Positions 13,595-28,500 are shown, counted from the first letter of the stretch. The stretch: 64,000 nucleotides of DNA from Stictocephala bisonia (GCA_035578905.1 JAQJVL010000176.1:1397501-1461500), one strand, 5' to 3'. Notes: generated by a model not told the origin, from the sequence alone. Numbers and translations are program-made.

Positions 13595-15675
13595 ACCATT
13601 TCGGTATAAATAAGTAGTAATAAAAATGTGACAGTGATATTAAATTGTAATATGAAATAATGTGAAAATGTGAACGTTTAAGTATTTATGTTAATATGTA
13701 AGAAATCTTCTTGGGTTGGACGTAAATAAATATAATAATGGATCTTTGTGGTAATAAATTGATTCCCGAATATACATAACTACATTATTGAAATGTGTAA
13801 GCATGTATTATTGATATCCTATTAAATATGGAAACTGCCTTGGTCCTGTCATGTTGTAATATATTTCTGTTTAATACATTATTGAGACACTGGTATAGCA
13901 AATACGTATTTACACTTTTGGACTATTGACTTAAAAATGTATGTATACTAGGTGTGAGAAAAAATATTTCAACAATTCAAGATGTTATTTTATACATAAA
14001 ATTGATTAAAACATACATTTGAAGATGTCATAAAACTTTAACTATTCCATTTGTCTGTCTGTATGTTTAACATTGTGTCTGCATGTGTTCATTTAAAATT
14101 CTAGCTCTTGAACAAACTTAAAGTCAATTTATAAAAACTGAGATGGTTTTAAGTTTGTAATCTTTGGTAAAAATATTTAAAAATAAAATACAAAATATAG
14201 TTAACTATTAAAATACCAGATGTTTAAAATGTTCGAACAAAAATACCTAGAAACTGACTAATTTAAAAAGAAAAAAGCCAAGATATCGGTCTTTTGGAAA
14301 ATTCTTTATTCATTCAAGAGTGTTTGTTTTGACAAAATAAGATAAAAACAACAGAACAATGCTAGAAATAACACCACGAGTTAGAAAATTGATATCAATG
14401 CACTAATTTATGAGAACAGCAGTTTATTTTAATGTTTTACTTGTTTTAAGCATCGTTTCACAATTAATATTTTACATAATTCAATTAGATCTTAAGAGCT
14501 GCTGTATCCACATTAATCAGGAAACATGAAAGTAAAGTTAACAAATTAAATCAAATATATTTATTATTGAAATATTACGAAAATTATTATATTTCCAAAA
14601 GATAATTTAAATAGCAGCCATAGTTAGGGATTAGCTAATTGGAATGGAATATAATCATCTGTTTAGTGTACAAACATCTTGAAAACTACACTTGCTATTG
14701 AGTATTGCTGTAAAACATAGCATTATGTCTCATAGAGTAGCACATTTCCTTTTTATTTGATTATGTTAAAAATAAACACTATTAAACAAATAGTAAAATT
14801 ACAAAAAAACAGAAAAGAATCTTACATCATTTTTTCTAAATTAGTTTTGAAATATTTGGTTTGCAATATTTCGATACGAGTAACGAAATCTTTTTAGTTT
14901 TACTTTTGAAAAAGGTATACCAACGGTAGTAAAATCATCAAGTTTAATATCTCTACCTTGATTTGTTCTCAACTTATGTGTTTTAAGGTAAAAAGCACAT
15001 TCAGAGGCATGGACGAAAAACTAAAGGTTTTAGTACATATTCCAAAATGAACCTTATGCTCAGTTTTGTAGGTACAATGATATCTTAAATTATTTAAGAA
15101 CGTTTTATAAACATCCTACCTTGTACATACGTATTGATGCTGAATTCAGATTTCACATAAATAACTGATAAAAATTACTTTGTATTTTTTTTTAAATTGA
15201 ACGTTTATAGTAACTTAATTTATTTTCAAAGATTTTGAACAATAATGAAAGCAATTTATTGAATTTAAGGTACAAATATATTTTTTGTGCTATAATCATT
15301 ATGGTAATTGGATTTTTTATTTGGATAACACATTCAACAATACTTACATTGGTTATGACAATCCTATACGTCTTATGAAGCCTTGAAAGCCGTTACGCTA
15401 GCCACCGTCATTGTTACTCGTATTGAAGGTAAAATGTTGGTTAAATGGCAAACATTTACAGTAATATATTTTATTATGCTAAAAGTAATAATTTAACATT
15501 ATTTATTTTGTTGGTAAATTATATGAAAATTTGTTACTATTTGTTAGTATGTTTAAAATTGTTTCACTCTACGAAAGTGAGGTCAAATCAGTTATTTGCT
15601 CGCAAAGAATTTTTTCTTTGTGAACTGTTAGAGCTGTTAAGACTGTTTTAGAGCTGAATCGAGAAACACTCTATA
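13595..15675. other. AT-rich unique sequence
   Basis: Two kilobases with no gene that I can support. The 68-codon frame from 15445 is rich in L, F, Y and N and has no recognisable motif. Confidence 0.45.
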
Positions 15676-15707
15676 CTAACCTAACCTAACCTTTACCTAA
15701 CCTAACC
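15676..15707 (-). repeat. Telomere-like (CCTAA)n run
   Basis: Five CCTAA units in two runs (CTAACCTAACCTAACC, then ACCTAACCTAACCC) separated by TTT. TTAGG is the canonical telomere repeat of most insects and many other arthropods, so this is a short interstitial telomere-like sequence. It supports an arthropod source but is too short to be a telomere. Confidence 0.6.
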
Positions 15708-15822
15708 CGAACTGATCACGGGTGCTACCCAAGCTGAGTATGGTTTCTAGCCAAGCTGATCACGGGTGCTACCCAAGCTGAGCACGGTTTCTACCCAAGC
15801 TGATCACGGATGCTACTCAACC
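15706..15822 (+). repeat. 22-bp tandem repeat beside the CCTAA run
   Basis: Five 22-bp units alternate between a GATCACGGGTGCTA type and a GAGCACGGTTTCTA type, each preceded by CCCAAGCT, giving a 44-bp dimer. The array starts within the last CCTAAC unit with no gap. Confidence 0.8.
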
Positions 15823-16496
15823 TACACCGGCCGGATTGGCCCTAATCACTGTTGGTTACCTCTCATACTGTCTTCTAACAAAATATCATAATTTTAGACA
15901 GCTCCAACTTTATATGAAAAAGTTTAGATTTAGTGGGCATATAACCGATTTTGACCATAAGTAGTATAGTCTAACGCCGTGAATATATTTCCATAGGATT
16001 AGCATTGTTATGGGAGGAAAGTTTTAAGTGAAGAGTTAGTCAATCATTGTAGACCATTTAGATACCATTAAGAGCAAATTAAATGGTTGAAAATAACTGA
16101 CCTACTCCTATAGTAAAGTTTCTTGGTTTTACAAATATACTTATTTTAATTGAAATGCATTGATATATTGAATTATAATGAATATTTTTCGTGATTCATT
16201 TTATTACTTGTTTACTAACATATTGAAGACAGTAATATACTGAGCTCATCTGCCATCAAAGCTTTTTAATATCTATTAACCAACAGCCAATATGGATGGT
16301 TCATTTATAGGGTGCAAATATATTCACAAAGCAAACAAGCCTTAATTTTGTAGCCGTGGCTATGAAGCCATTCCAGTTTGTTCTAGTCTAACAATACAAC
16401 ATGTTGTTGTATCCTTGTTGAATTGGCTACAGATTAATTAATTCATTGACATCGAAATATTTCTTAGCAGTTCCAGCATACAGTATAATAAGATTT
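15823..16496. other. AT-rich unique sequence
   Basis: No gene, repeat or RNA that can be supported. It separates the 22-bp and 18-bp arrays. Confidence 0.4.
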
Positions 16497-16763
16497 CCAA
16501 TAACATTGCCAGCCAATACAAAATTGCCTGCCAATATAACATCGCCTGCCAATATAACATTGCCTGCCAATATAACATCGCCTGCCAATATAACATCGCC
16601 TACCATTATAAAATCGTCTGCCAATATTAACATCGCCTGCCAATATAACATTGCCTGCCAATATAACATTGCCTGCCAATATAACATCGCCTGCCAATAT
16701 AACATCGCCTGCCAATATAAAATTGCCTGCCAATATAACATTGCTTGCCAATATAACATTGCA
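16497..16763. repeat. 18-bp tandem array, about 15 units
   Basis: The unit is GCCTGCCAATATAACATT, with C/T variation at the last base and one unit lengthened by an extra base at about 16626. Because 18 is a multiple of three, the array stays open in several frames on both strands and yields hexapeptide repeats (such as ILAGNV on minus). That is a property of the repeat and not evidence for a protein. Confidence 0.95.
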
Positions 16764-17668
16764 TTAAATCTGAATAATATTTATTTGAATACATACACTT
16801 AAATCAATACATTGAAGTAATAATAAGCTTGGAGTTCTTGAGGTTTAGGTTTCGTTATTATTCCATAAAAAAATAAATATGATACTGTTTATAATTTTAT
16901 CAAAGTAATATGTGTTAAATTTTTTGTTAAGTCAAACAAGCATTAATAACAAATTGCTTTTTCTGTGTCAGTGTAGCTCATTTTACACGTTTGACCACAG
17001 CTTGATGACTTGTTTTTAACTATGAAATAAAGCAATGATTAAAGCATGTAATTGAAGGTTTAAGGTTTCAAATATAATAAGAGTGACATTGTGATTTAAT
17101 CTTTAAATTTAAGTTTTCTACCTTATATTATGCACTTAAAACTTGTAAAAATATTAAGAATTTAATGTCTAAGAGATTAAAAAAAAAAAAAAAATGGTTT
17201 TGTTTATACCAATTAATACAATACATATCTGAATTAATGAAATTTTAAAAACATGATGTGGAAAACATAAATAATATTGGAAAAACAAACATGACATATT
17301 TGTCTTACTTCATATGAAACATTGATAGTAGAACAATGCATAATTACTGTGATACTTGTGTGGAATAAATGTTAGGCCTATACATAACCATTTATGACTA
17401 GAATATTATTAATGTATATTAAAATGTTAAAAAAAGGAAGGAAATATCCTTCTTTTTACTGTTCATCACAATTTTTAAATTATTATGTATATAGCTCAAC
17501 AATTTCATTATCAAACAAACCTAATCATAGTTGTTCTAAAATACTTATCAAAGCTTCTTCATTCATGAATAGAACGTTAAAAAACTTACACAATTAGATA
17601 TGAAAGCAATCAAAATTAAATATAAACATTGTTCTTTTTCCATAACCTTATTATTATCAATGGTTATT
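16764..17668. other. AT-rich unique sequence
   Basis: Includes a run of 15 A at about 17180. The 67-codon frame from 17394 has no recognisable features. No gene is supported. Confidence 0.45.
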
Positions 17669-17912
17669 GGTTGATTGATTTATAATTATGACCTAGTTAT
17701 TCATTTCCAAACAGTTCTAGGTTGATTGATTTATAATTATAGCCTAGTTATTCATTCCCAAACAGTTCTAGGTTGATTGATTTATAATTATGGCCTAGTT
17801 ATTCATTCCCAAATAGTTCTAGGTTGATTGATTTATATTTATGGCCTAGTTATTCATTCATAAACAGTTATAGGTTGATTGATTTATATTTATGGCCTAG
17901 TTATTCATTCCA
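17669..17912. repeat. 51-bp tandem array, about 4.8 units
   Basis: Units begin GGTTGATTGATTTATAATTA and contain GGCCTAGTTATTCATTCC. Starts are at 17669, 17720, 17771, 17822 and 17873, so the period is exactly 51 bp. Units differ by a few substitutions. Confidence 0.95.
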
Positions 17913-19936
17913 AGATTGCAATTTTGTTACATTGTTAGTATCTGTCTAAATTTGACATATAAAGAAATTATTTTCCTATGTTAGCCAATTTTCTTATTGT
18001 GATATTTTTACAAAGCACGGGCTACATGATGATCTGAAATGTAATATTGGCAAGCACTTATTACAACAAAATATAGAAAGGCTATAGCAGTGTTGCTTTA
18101 CAACACATACCAACAGATGTATTGTATTATATCGATACAACACAGACAGCGTGCTGCGTGACATGTGGTGGCATTCGGAAAGTATTTATTGTATTGTAAG
18201 AGTGAAATTGGAATTCAGTTCAGGGAAATCCCCTCCCCTCGCTTGTATGTAGGCGGGGAAAAGCGCATGGACAGTAAGATCTGGTAACAAATAAATGAGT
18301 AGTTATTATTTTAAAGTTTTAGTTTACCTTTTATTTTGTTTTATACAAACTCCATAATTTGACTGATATAGGATAAAAAAGCTGTCGTTTTTGTATGAAA
18401 ATAAAAAAATAAAAAAACTAACAGGAGAACCACTATTTTAGAATACAATAATCTTTATTACAATGAGTAATATTAATAGTGATGTGATAAGACCAACTGC
18501 ACCTTCCGTGATATGATTTATATATAATATATTAACTATGATATTTTCTATGAGAGGTTAAAGAATAAAGTAGCATCTTAACACTAAGGGTGTAACTTTG
18601 TAAATTCAATAACAAACCATGGAATTTAAATTACAAATATTACTTTACTGAAAACAAAAGTAACTGAAAAATATAACAAGCGAAAGGTATAATTATAACA
18701 TAAAAAACGGTTATTAACATGCAATAAGTTATCTTCTTTAGAATACAATCATTAGACTTAGATAATATGATCATACATATACAAACAGCTAAAGTATTCT
18801 AAAAACTGCTTTCACAAAACACACTATGTGGCGTAGAGGTGAACATCAGAGAAACAATTTGATCAAATGAGTCCAACTCACAAAAGGACTAGTTGGGTCC
18901 AAAACATCACCTAGTTTCCAACAGCAAAAACCCTGGGAGTTCATCTGAATCAGGTAGTGTCAGCAAAACCCACAGGGCCAACCAACCTCGCGCCCGGTCA
19001 CTCACCCCAATACAAGGCTCGCATATATACATAGACCTTCTAGTAGCCAAACATTTCGAGGCCACGTAGCAATGATTCCGCATTTACTCTATATTAACCC
19101 TAGTCTAACAAATGAAATGTAACGTTAAATATGTAACTAAACTAAAATGAAAATATAGTTATAAAAATACTACCAAATAATTTCAATTATTAAATTCAAA
19201 TAACACATGACAATAACACTTTCTTTTCCTCTCACTCAAAGAGAACAGCTACTCTCACCAGGATTGTCAAACTATCAAACAGGGATTCTTTGAACAATCA
19301 TACAATGCACACTGTCACCTCTTTATAATAACTATAGATAAATAAAATAAAAAATAATACTGTACTAGACAGGACAACAAAGAGATAAAGCAGCTGCAAA
19401 TATGCGTTCAATCCTATATTGTTTGAGACATTTTACCGAGACTCACAGTGACGTTTTTGTTTATTTTCTGAAATCAAAAGTCTTTTTAAAATAAAGAAGT
19501 ATTTTGTCAACTTTACAAGTTCAAAACGTTTAAATATTGTTGTCCAAACTTAAATAAATTTTAGCATATCTTACATTTTCAGTAGTAACTAACTATTTAC
19601 TTGAATAATCACAAATTTCTACCTTTAACAGCTAAAAAGAAGAATGTAGTTAAAAAGTACAAATAGTATGACACACTAGTTCAAAAGAAATGGATTGCGA
19701 GACAAAAGGCCTCTTAAGTGTTGTCATTCGCGTAAAGTGCATTCCTTTAAAACAGGAATTCACCCTTAAAATATTTATCTCACCAACCGTAACCACAACA
19801 ACACATTTATCTTATGCCTTTAAAATAAAACACTATGTTCTGATTACGAAAATACTTAACATTAACAAATTTTACATTAAAAAGCACTAAATTGTAATAG
19901 GTATGAGATGAATATATTTATTAGTTTCCTTCAAAA
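17913..19936. other. AT-rich sequence with two GC-richer islands
   Basis: 18110-18290 (GCGTGCTGCGTGACATGTGG, then CCCCTCCCCTCGC and AGGCGGGGAAAAGCG) and 18830-19080 (CTCGCGCCCGGTCACTCACC) stand out against an AT-rich background. No frame, splice pattern or transposon motif identifies them. They could be promoter-like islands, exon remnants or transposon pieces. The rest shows nothing. Confidence 0.35.
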
Positions 19937-21785
19937 TACTGCACACTTGGAACTACAAGTTTATCAGCTGATGAATATACTACACACTTGGAACTACAAG
20001 TTTATCAGCTGATGAGTATACTGCACACTTGGAACTACACGTTTATCAGCCGATGAATATACTGCACACTTGGAAGTACAAGTTTATCAGCCGATGAATA
20101 TACTACACACTTGGAAGTACAAGATTATCACCGATGAATATACTGCACACTTGGAACTACAAGTTTATCAGCTGATGAATATACTACACACTTGGAACTA
20201 CAAGTTTATCAGCTGATGAATATACTGCACACTTGGAACTACACGTTTATCAGCCGATGAATATACTGCACACTTGGAAGTACAAGTTTATCAGCCGATG
20301 AATATACTGCACACTTGGAAGTACAAGATTATCACCGATGAATATACTGCACACTTGGAACTACAAGTTTATCAGCTGATGAATATACTACACACTTGGA
20401 ACTACAAGTTTATAAGCTGATGAATATACTGCACACTTGGAACTACAATTTTATCAGCTGATGAATATACTGCACACTTGGAACTACAAGTTTATCAGCT
20501 GATGAATATACTGCACACTTGGAACTACACGTTTATCAGCCGATGAATATACTGCACACTTGAAAGTACAAGTTTATCAGCTGATGAATATACTGCACAC
20601 TTGGAACTACAATTTTATCAGCCGATGAATATACTGCACGCTTGGAACTACAAGTTTATCAGCCGATGAATATACTGCACGCTTGGAACTACAAGTTTAT
20701 CAGCCGATGAATATACTGCAAACTTGGAACTACAAGTTTATCAGCTTATGAATATACTACACACTTGGAACTACACGTTTATCAGCCGATGAATATACTG
20801 CACACTTGGAACTACAATTTTATCAGCCGATGAATATACTGCACGCTTGGAACTACAAGTTTATCAGCCGATGAATATACTGCACGCTTGGAACTACAAG
20901 TTTATCAGCCGATGAATATACTGCAAACTTGGAACTACAAGTTTATCAGCTTATGAATATACTACACACTTGGAACTACACGTTTATCAGCCGATGAATA
21001 TACTGCACACTTGGAACTACAATTTTATCAGCCGATGAATATACTGCACGCTTGGAACTACAAGTTTATCAGCCGATGAATATACTGCACGCTTGGAACT
21101 ACAAGTTTATCAGCCGATGAATATACTGCAAACTTGGAACTACAAGTTTATCAGCTTATGAATATACTACACATTTGGAACTACACGTTTATCAGCCGAT
21201 GAATATACTGCACACTTGGAACTACAATTTTATCAGCCGATGAATATACTGCACGCTTGGCAATACAAGTTTATCAGCCGATGAATATACTGCACACTTG
21301 GAACTACAAGTTTATCAGCTTATGAATATACTACACACTTGGAACTACAAGTTTATCAGCTGATCAATATACTACACACCTGGAACTACAAGTTTATAAG
21401 CTGATGAATATACTGCACACTTGGAACTACAAGTTTATCAGCTGATGAATATACTACACACTTGGAACTACAAGTTTATCAGCTGATGAATATACTACAC
21501 ACTTGGAACTACAAGTTTATCAGCTGATGAATATACTACACACTTGGAACTACAAGTTTATCAGCCGACGAATATACTGCAAACTTGGAACTACAAGTTT
21601 ATCAGCTGATGAATATACTACACACTTGGAACTACAAGTTTATCAGCTGATGAATATACTACACACTTGGAACTACAAGTTTATCAGCCGATGAATATAC
21701 TGCAAACTTGGAACTTCAAGTTTATCAGCTTATGAATATACTACACACTTGGAACTACAAGTTTATCAGCTGATGAATATACTGC
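19937..21785. repeat. 41-bp tandem array, about 45 units, with 205-bp higher-order repeat
   Basis: The unit contains ACTTGGAACTACAAGTTTAT, then CAGC(T/C)GATGAATATACT(G/A)CAC. Variant units marked CTACACG recur at 20773, 20978 and 21183, exactly 205 bp (five units) apart, and another pair lies near 20036 and 20241. The order of variants between them is conserved. The 63-codon frame at 21503-21694 is translated repeat. Confidence 0.97.
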
Positions 21786-24700
21786 CTTTACTTGTTAATT
21801 CCAAAATATTTAATAGTGATAATCTTAATGTTATTGTTTATTAACGGTTAATGATTAATATTATTAACTTTAATAAACTTTAATGTTTTAATGTTAATTA
21901 TTTACATTCATTATAATTTTTATTAAATGACAATTAATTAAAGATAACATTAAATAAAAGTACATCATATAAACTTATAACTTTATTTTTATGATGAATA
22001 AGCTATAACGTAAAAACTATATCCCTCTCTTATCATTTATTTATTGTTAGTAATTAGCTTAAGAAATAATGTTTATGTTTAGTTATTTATTTAATATAGA
22101 ACAGGAATAAAATAATAGTTTTAGTATTACTTATTCATTAGTTTGCAAATATTTTTTATAAATTAATTATGTGGCAACAGATTTAAAAGTCGTGTTTGTG
22201 TTACCCTTAGTTAGAGATTGCGTATTACTAACATCAAAGCTCATAAATTTCAAACTATCACTCAAACTATGTATGCACAAAGGAAATCACATATGTGATG
22301 TTACGCATAAACAGTTTCTATTATGCATGCGCCAATCTGAGTCCCCAGGCTCTTACAACATGAATCCACAGTATAGTAATATTCCCTCTGCCCTAAAAAC
22401 ATATTATTCTGTCCGTCTATGTGAACAATTTATCTATTTTAATTAGTTCTTTTGGTTATATTCTTTTATTTCTAAATAAATTTGTATCAAGTAATAATTT
22501 ATTCAGTGGATATTTATGTAATAAACAATTTATACCACAAAAAGCCTTTTTACATTAAATGTAAACAAACATAATGGAAGGTTGACATAATCTATTTTTT
22601 GCTGCAGATTAAACTTATATGATATGTACAGTTTCATTTGTATTTGAAGAGTAGCGTTCACTCGTAGTTGTATCTATAAAGGTAAAGGTTTAGCAGAAAA
22701 TAGAATGAGCGAAACTCTTTAAGGTGTGTAAAACGTTTTAAAGTGGGCGTCACAATAAAAAACATGTTTTTTATACGAACATGTGATTTTTGTGGTATAA
22801 GAACTGTATACTCGTACGGTTAGTGTTGTATGGTTAAATATTTGACAAAACAATGTATTATTTTTTTAATACTTTATATTATTTATATGTTAATAAATAC
22901 TGTTATATTCAATATTTTCAACTTCTATCTAATTATTTAATAATAATGAAATTCAGTGAGTTCTTGGTTTTAATTCCTAAAAATAAAGTAAATTTAGCAT
23001 ACGTAATACAATACATTAAAACAATATCCAAAATGTTATAATTGAGCTAATATGACTACAACACAATATTCTATCTCTTTACACACATCAACAATTTTTA
23101 TTATATTAATTCATTATTTTTCATCCTTTATCTTCAGAGAAATTTTATGTTACTCTTTATTGGGACATTCCTTTCGTATCTTAATTTTGTGTCATAATAT
23201 CTTAAACGGATATAAAATTTTAATAAATAATAATAACAATAATACCACATCAAAATTAATTGTTAGCCCGTAAAATATAAGTGCAGCAGACCGTAGTTGC
23301 AACTACGTTACATTAATCATGTATGCATGAGCTTACATGACGCGCTGCGAGCATTACAGCATACATATGGATTCCAGAATGCATCCATACACTTTGCATT
23401 CGATGCTGTGATTAAGCAATCAATCCGATTTGTTCCTCTCTGGTGAACCTTTTATTTCGATTAATAATTACAATGTGTGTTTTTGTATGCTGATTGAATA
23501 CGACTCTTTTGGTGGTTTATGTTTCAAATTAATAAAAAGTGGTTTTAAAAAAACTGTTTAATTTTGTATTGTGCATGTTATGACATGTTCCACATTATTT
23601 TTATAAATACTAAACAAAGTGAACCGCACGATAGTAAAAAAGGTTTAATTGCTAGTTGTTTTAAAATTATTAATATATACTGATATGATCATTGCTATGT
23701 ACTTCTACTAACCTATAATTAAGTTAAAATTAAAACACACAATCTATACTGACAATATGGATTTGCTGATTTGTATTTATTAATTGTTGAAGAAGCTCAA
23801 TCATATCGACTAAAATAACTGAGTCTCCATTGTTTTAATTGAGGCTTCTAGGTGTTTATATTTTAATTATTGTACTTACATCTATTAATGAGAATCTGGT
23901 TTCTATCTTAATACTTACCATAAAGATTTTAATTTAATTATTGGGTTAAAAAAATATGTTCTAAGGTAGAACATTCTTAACTATGTAAGTTTTCATGACA
24001 ACATTGAAAATAATAAATTATTTAAAATTAAAATAAATATTTTTTATCAAAAGTATTCTTGACCCCTGTTTTTTTCTAGTTTTTCTTATATTTGTGGTAG
24101 TTACACTATTAATGCTGATCTATGTACCCTAAAGTGTACAGGTAATCCCTATAAACATTGGATGTGTGGTTGCATACCGGAGATTTATTTTAAAGTAATT
24201 AATAAAAACCACACATAATGGAAATTTAAAATTGTCTGTATTGATTTGGGGTTTTCAGTATAAAATAGGTCTTCTGAAAGCAGAGGAAGAAAGTTTTGCT
24301 TTCTTTTTTAGCAAAGAACGTTTTGCTAACTGTAGTGATTGAAAAAGTTTGCCTTGCCAAACGACCTGCAAATTAACGTCTTTAAAAATAGACGTAATGT
24401 TGTACATGATCCGTTTTGAACAACTAATTATATCATATCTCTTATTATGTTTATTTTCATTACCGAAATATACAATTTTGCTCTTCTTCATAAAATCCTT
24501 TTTAAATACTATGCAACTAATAAATAATTGAGAAATAGTACCTTTGGAAAATTATTGCGCATGAAATTAAAATTATTTCTACTTCTTTGTAGACATTAAT
24601 CTAAATGTAATAAATAAACTGTTGTACGATGATATATTTTTTTAAACAGCTTTCACTCTCGATGGACCAGGAGGACTACTGCAGAAATCTTTTCTTTTTC

Positions 24701-25552
24701 TAGCCCCTTTTTTCTGAGGATGATATAGATCATTTAGCAAAATCCACATTATTTGTACTTTGTTATTCTTATATTGCATTGCATAAAATGTAACAGCTAA
24801 TAACCGTGTTGTGTGTACTGAAAGGTAGGTTTATTCTAAAAGCGCAAAGATCGAAATGCTTTAATGAACAGAGAAATTATAATTTGAGATTGTGCTCGTA
24901 TTAAAAATGCATTAAATATATAAAACCCAGTAAATAAATAATAGAACACTATTATTTATGTACTGAGTTAGGTTATTTTATATTCATTTTCAAAATTATA
25001 AATTGTTGGCTTGCATTAAACTACTGAATGGTAATTATATGACCTGGGACAACATTAATGGTATCGTTATTTAATCATATTTTTCTTTGTTTTTTTATGT
25101 TTCATTCAGAATACTAAAATATTTCCTGAGCTTTGTCAAGTAACAATGCACAGCTCAACAAAAGCAGATATCAAATGAATCAATTACCAGTGTTGCTATA
25201 GGACGGTGTTGATCCATCAAGGAACACTGTTCAAAGCTCTCTCCAGGGTTTGCGTATTTAGAGACAGAGGCAACACAGCCTATTTATTGGCGAAGTACAA
25301 AACTCACATGTTTCTCCTTAAAATAGCACGAACAAACAATACGTTTTCCTGTCCTAACACCCGAATAACTGAGTAATCCATAATGATTCCCTTACACCAA
25401 TAAATCACTTTGGTGAAATGTTCTACTATAATTACAAATCCTAAAATTAAGCTACTTCACATGATAACATTAATTCGTCATAAGTAAAACAAGTTATGTA
25501 CAACCAAACTAGACTGCGTTATAAATAGTGCATACGAAATGAAATTATAATT
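21786..25552. other. AT-rich unique sequence
   Basis: Nearly 4 kb without a supportable gene. Frames at 22171 (91 codons, opening on GTG), 22853, 23052 and 24255 lack motifs and are compositionally like non-coding DNA. 23280-23450 is slightly GC-richer, with a TAGTTGCAACTA palindrome at about 23294. Confidence 0.45.
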
Positions 25553-28500
25553 GAGAGGCCTTAGGTACACATGAACTGAATAACTTACTCATATAACCAG
25601 ACATTCCCTACAATGGCCGTAGGTACACATGAACTAAATAACTTACTCATATAACCAGACATTCCCTACAATGGCCTTAGGTACACATAAACTGAATAAC
25701 TTACTCATATAACCAGACATTCCCTTATAACGGCCTTAGGTACACATGAACTGAATAACTTACTCATATGACCTGACATTCCCTTACAACGGCCTTAGGT
25801 AGAAATGAACTGAATAACTTACTCATATAACCAGACATTCCCTTACAACGGCCTTAGGTACACATGAACTGAATAACTTACTCATATAACCAGACATTCC
25901 CTACAATGGCCTTAGATGCACATGAACTGAATAACTTAGTCTACTCATATGACCTGACATTGCCTTTCAACGGCCTTAGGTACATATGAACTAAATAACT
26001 TACTCATATGACCTGACATTCCCTTACAACGGCCTTAGGTACACATGAACTGAATAACTTACTCATATAACCAGACATTCCCTTACAACGGCCTTAGGTA
26101 CACATGAACTGAATAACTTACTCATATGACCTGACATTCCCTTACAAAGGCCTTAGGTACACATGAACTGAATAACTTACTCATATAACCTGACATTCCC
26201 TTACAATGGCCTTAGGTAGACATGAACTAAATAACTTAGTCATATGACCTGACATTCCCTTACAACACCCTTACGTACCTATGAACTGAATAACTTACTC
26301 ATATGACCTAACAGTCCCTTCCAACAGCCTTACGTACATATGAACTGAATAACTTACTCAAATGACCTGACATTCCTTTGCCACAGCCTTACGTACATAT
26401 GAACTGAATAACTTACTCATATGACCTGACATTCCCTTACAACGACCTTACGTACATATGAACTGAATCACTTACTCATATGACCCAATATTCTCTTGTA
26501 AAAGCTTTCCGTACACATGAACTGAATCACTTCTCATATAACCTGACATTATCTTTCAATGGTTTTACGTACACATGAACTGAATCACTTACTCATATAA
26601 CCTGATATTCTCTTCCAATGGGTTTACGTACACATGAACTGAATAACTTATTCATATAACCTGACTATCCCTTCCAACAGCCTTACGTACATATGAACTG
26701 AATCAATTACTCATATGACCTGACATTCTCTTCCAATGGCCTTAGGTACATATGAACAGAATCAATTACTCATATGACCTGGCATTATCTTCCAACGGCC
26801 TTACGTACACATGAACTGAATCACTTACTCATATAAAATGACATTCCCTACAATGGCCTTAGGTACACATGAACTGAATAACTTACTCATAAGACCTGAC
26901 ATTCCCTTACAACGGCCTTAGTTACACATGAACAGAATAACTTACTCATATAACCAGAAATTCCCTTACAACGGCCTTAGGTACACATGATCTAAATAAC
27001 TTACTAATATGACCTGACATTCCCTTGAACTGAATAACTTACTCAAATGACCTGACATTTCCTTCCAACAGCCTTACGTACATATGAACTGAATAACTTA
27101 TTCAAATGACCTGACATTGCTTTCCCACAGCCTTACGTACATATGAACTTTATCACTTACTCATATGACCCAACATTCTCTTGTAAAAGCTTTCCGTACA
27201 CATGAACTGAATCACTTCTCATATAACCTGACATTATCTTTCAATGGTTTTACGTACACATGAACTGAATCACTTACTCATATAACCTGATATTCTCTTC
27301 CAACGGGTTTACGTACACATGACCTGAATCACTTACTCATATAACCTGACATTCTCTTCCAACGGCCTTACGTATACATGAACTAAATTACTTACTCATA
27401 TAACCTGACATTCTCTTCCAATGGTTTTACGTACACATGAACTGAATAACTTATTCATATAACCTGACTATCCCTTCCAACGGCCTTACGTACACACGAA
27501 CTGAATCACTTACTCATATGAACTGACATTCTCTTCCAATGGCCTTACGTACACATGAACAGAATAAATTACTCATATAACCTGACATTCTCTTCCAACG
27601 GCCTTACGTACACATGACCTGAATCACTTACTCATATAACCTGACATTCTCTTCCAACGGCCTTACGTATACATGAACTAAATTACTTACTCATATAACC
27701 TGACATTCTCTTCCAATGGTTTTACGTACACATGAACTGAATAACTTATTCATATAACCTGACTATCCCTCCCAACGGCCTTACGTACATATGAACTGAA
27801 TCAATTACTCATATGACCTGACATTCTCTTCCAATGGCCTTACGTACACATGAACAGAATAAATTACTCATATAACCTGACATTCTCTTCCAACGGCCTT
27901 ACGTACACATGAACTGAATCAATTACTCATATGACCTGACATTCCCTTCCAACAGCCTTACGTACATATGAACTGAATAACTTACTCAAATTACCTGACA
28001 TTCTCTTACAACAGCCTTACGTACATATGAACTGAATAACTTACTCAAATGACCTGACATTCCCTTACAATGGCCTTAGTACCCATGAACTACAACTTAT
28101 TCAAATGACCTGACATTCCCTTCCAACAGCCTTACGTACATATGAACTGAATAACTTACTCAAATTACCTGACATTCCCTTACAACAGCCTTACGTACAT
28201 ATGAACTGAATAACTTACTCAAATAACCTGACATTACCTCTCAAAGGTCTTATGTACACACGAACTGAATAACTTACTCATATGACCTGACATTCCCTTA
28301 TAATGACCTTACATACATATGAACTGAATCACTTCTCATATAACCTGACATTATCTTCCAACGATTTTACGTATACATGCACTTAATCACTTACTCATAT
28401 ATCCTGACATTCTCTTCCAACGGTTTTACGTACACATGACCTGAATCACTTATTCATATAACCTGACATTCTCTTCCAACGGCCTTACGTACACATGAAC

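Noticed and set aside
16427..16802. Hexapeptide-repeat proteins on both strands (95-118 codons)
   Set aside because: The 18-bp unit is a multiple of three, so the array is open in several frames at once. Openness on both strands argues against selection for a protein.
22171..22446. A 91-codon plus-strand frame
   Set aside because: It opens on GTG, has no recognised motif, and its composition matches the AT-rich surroundings.
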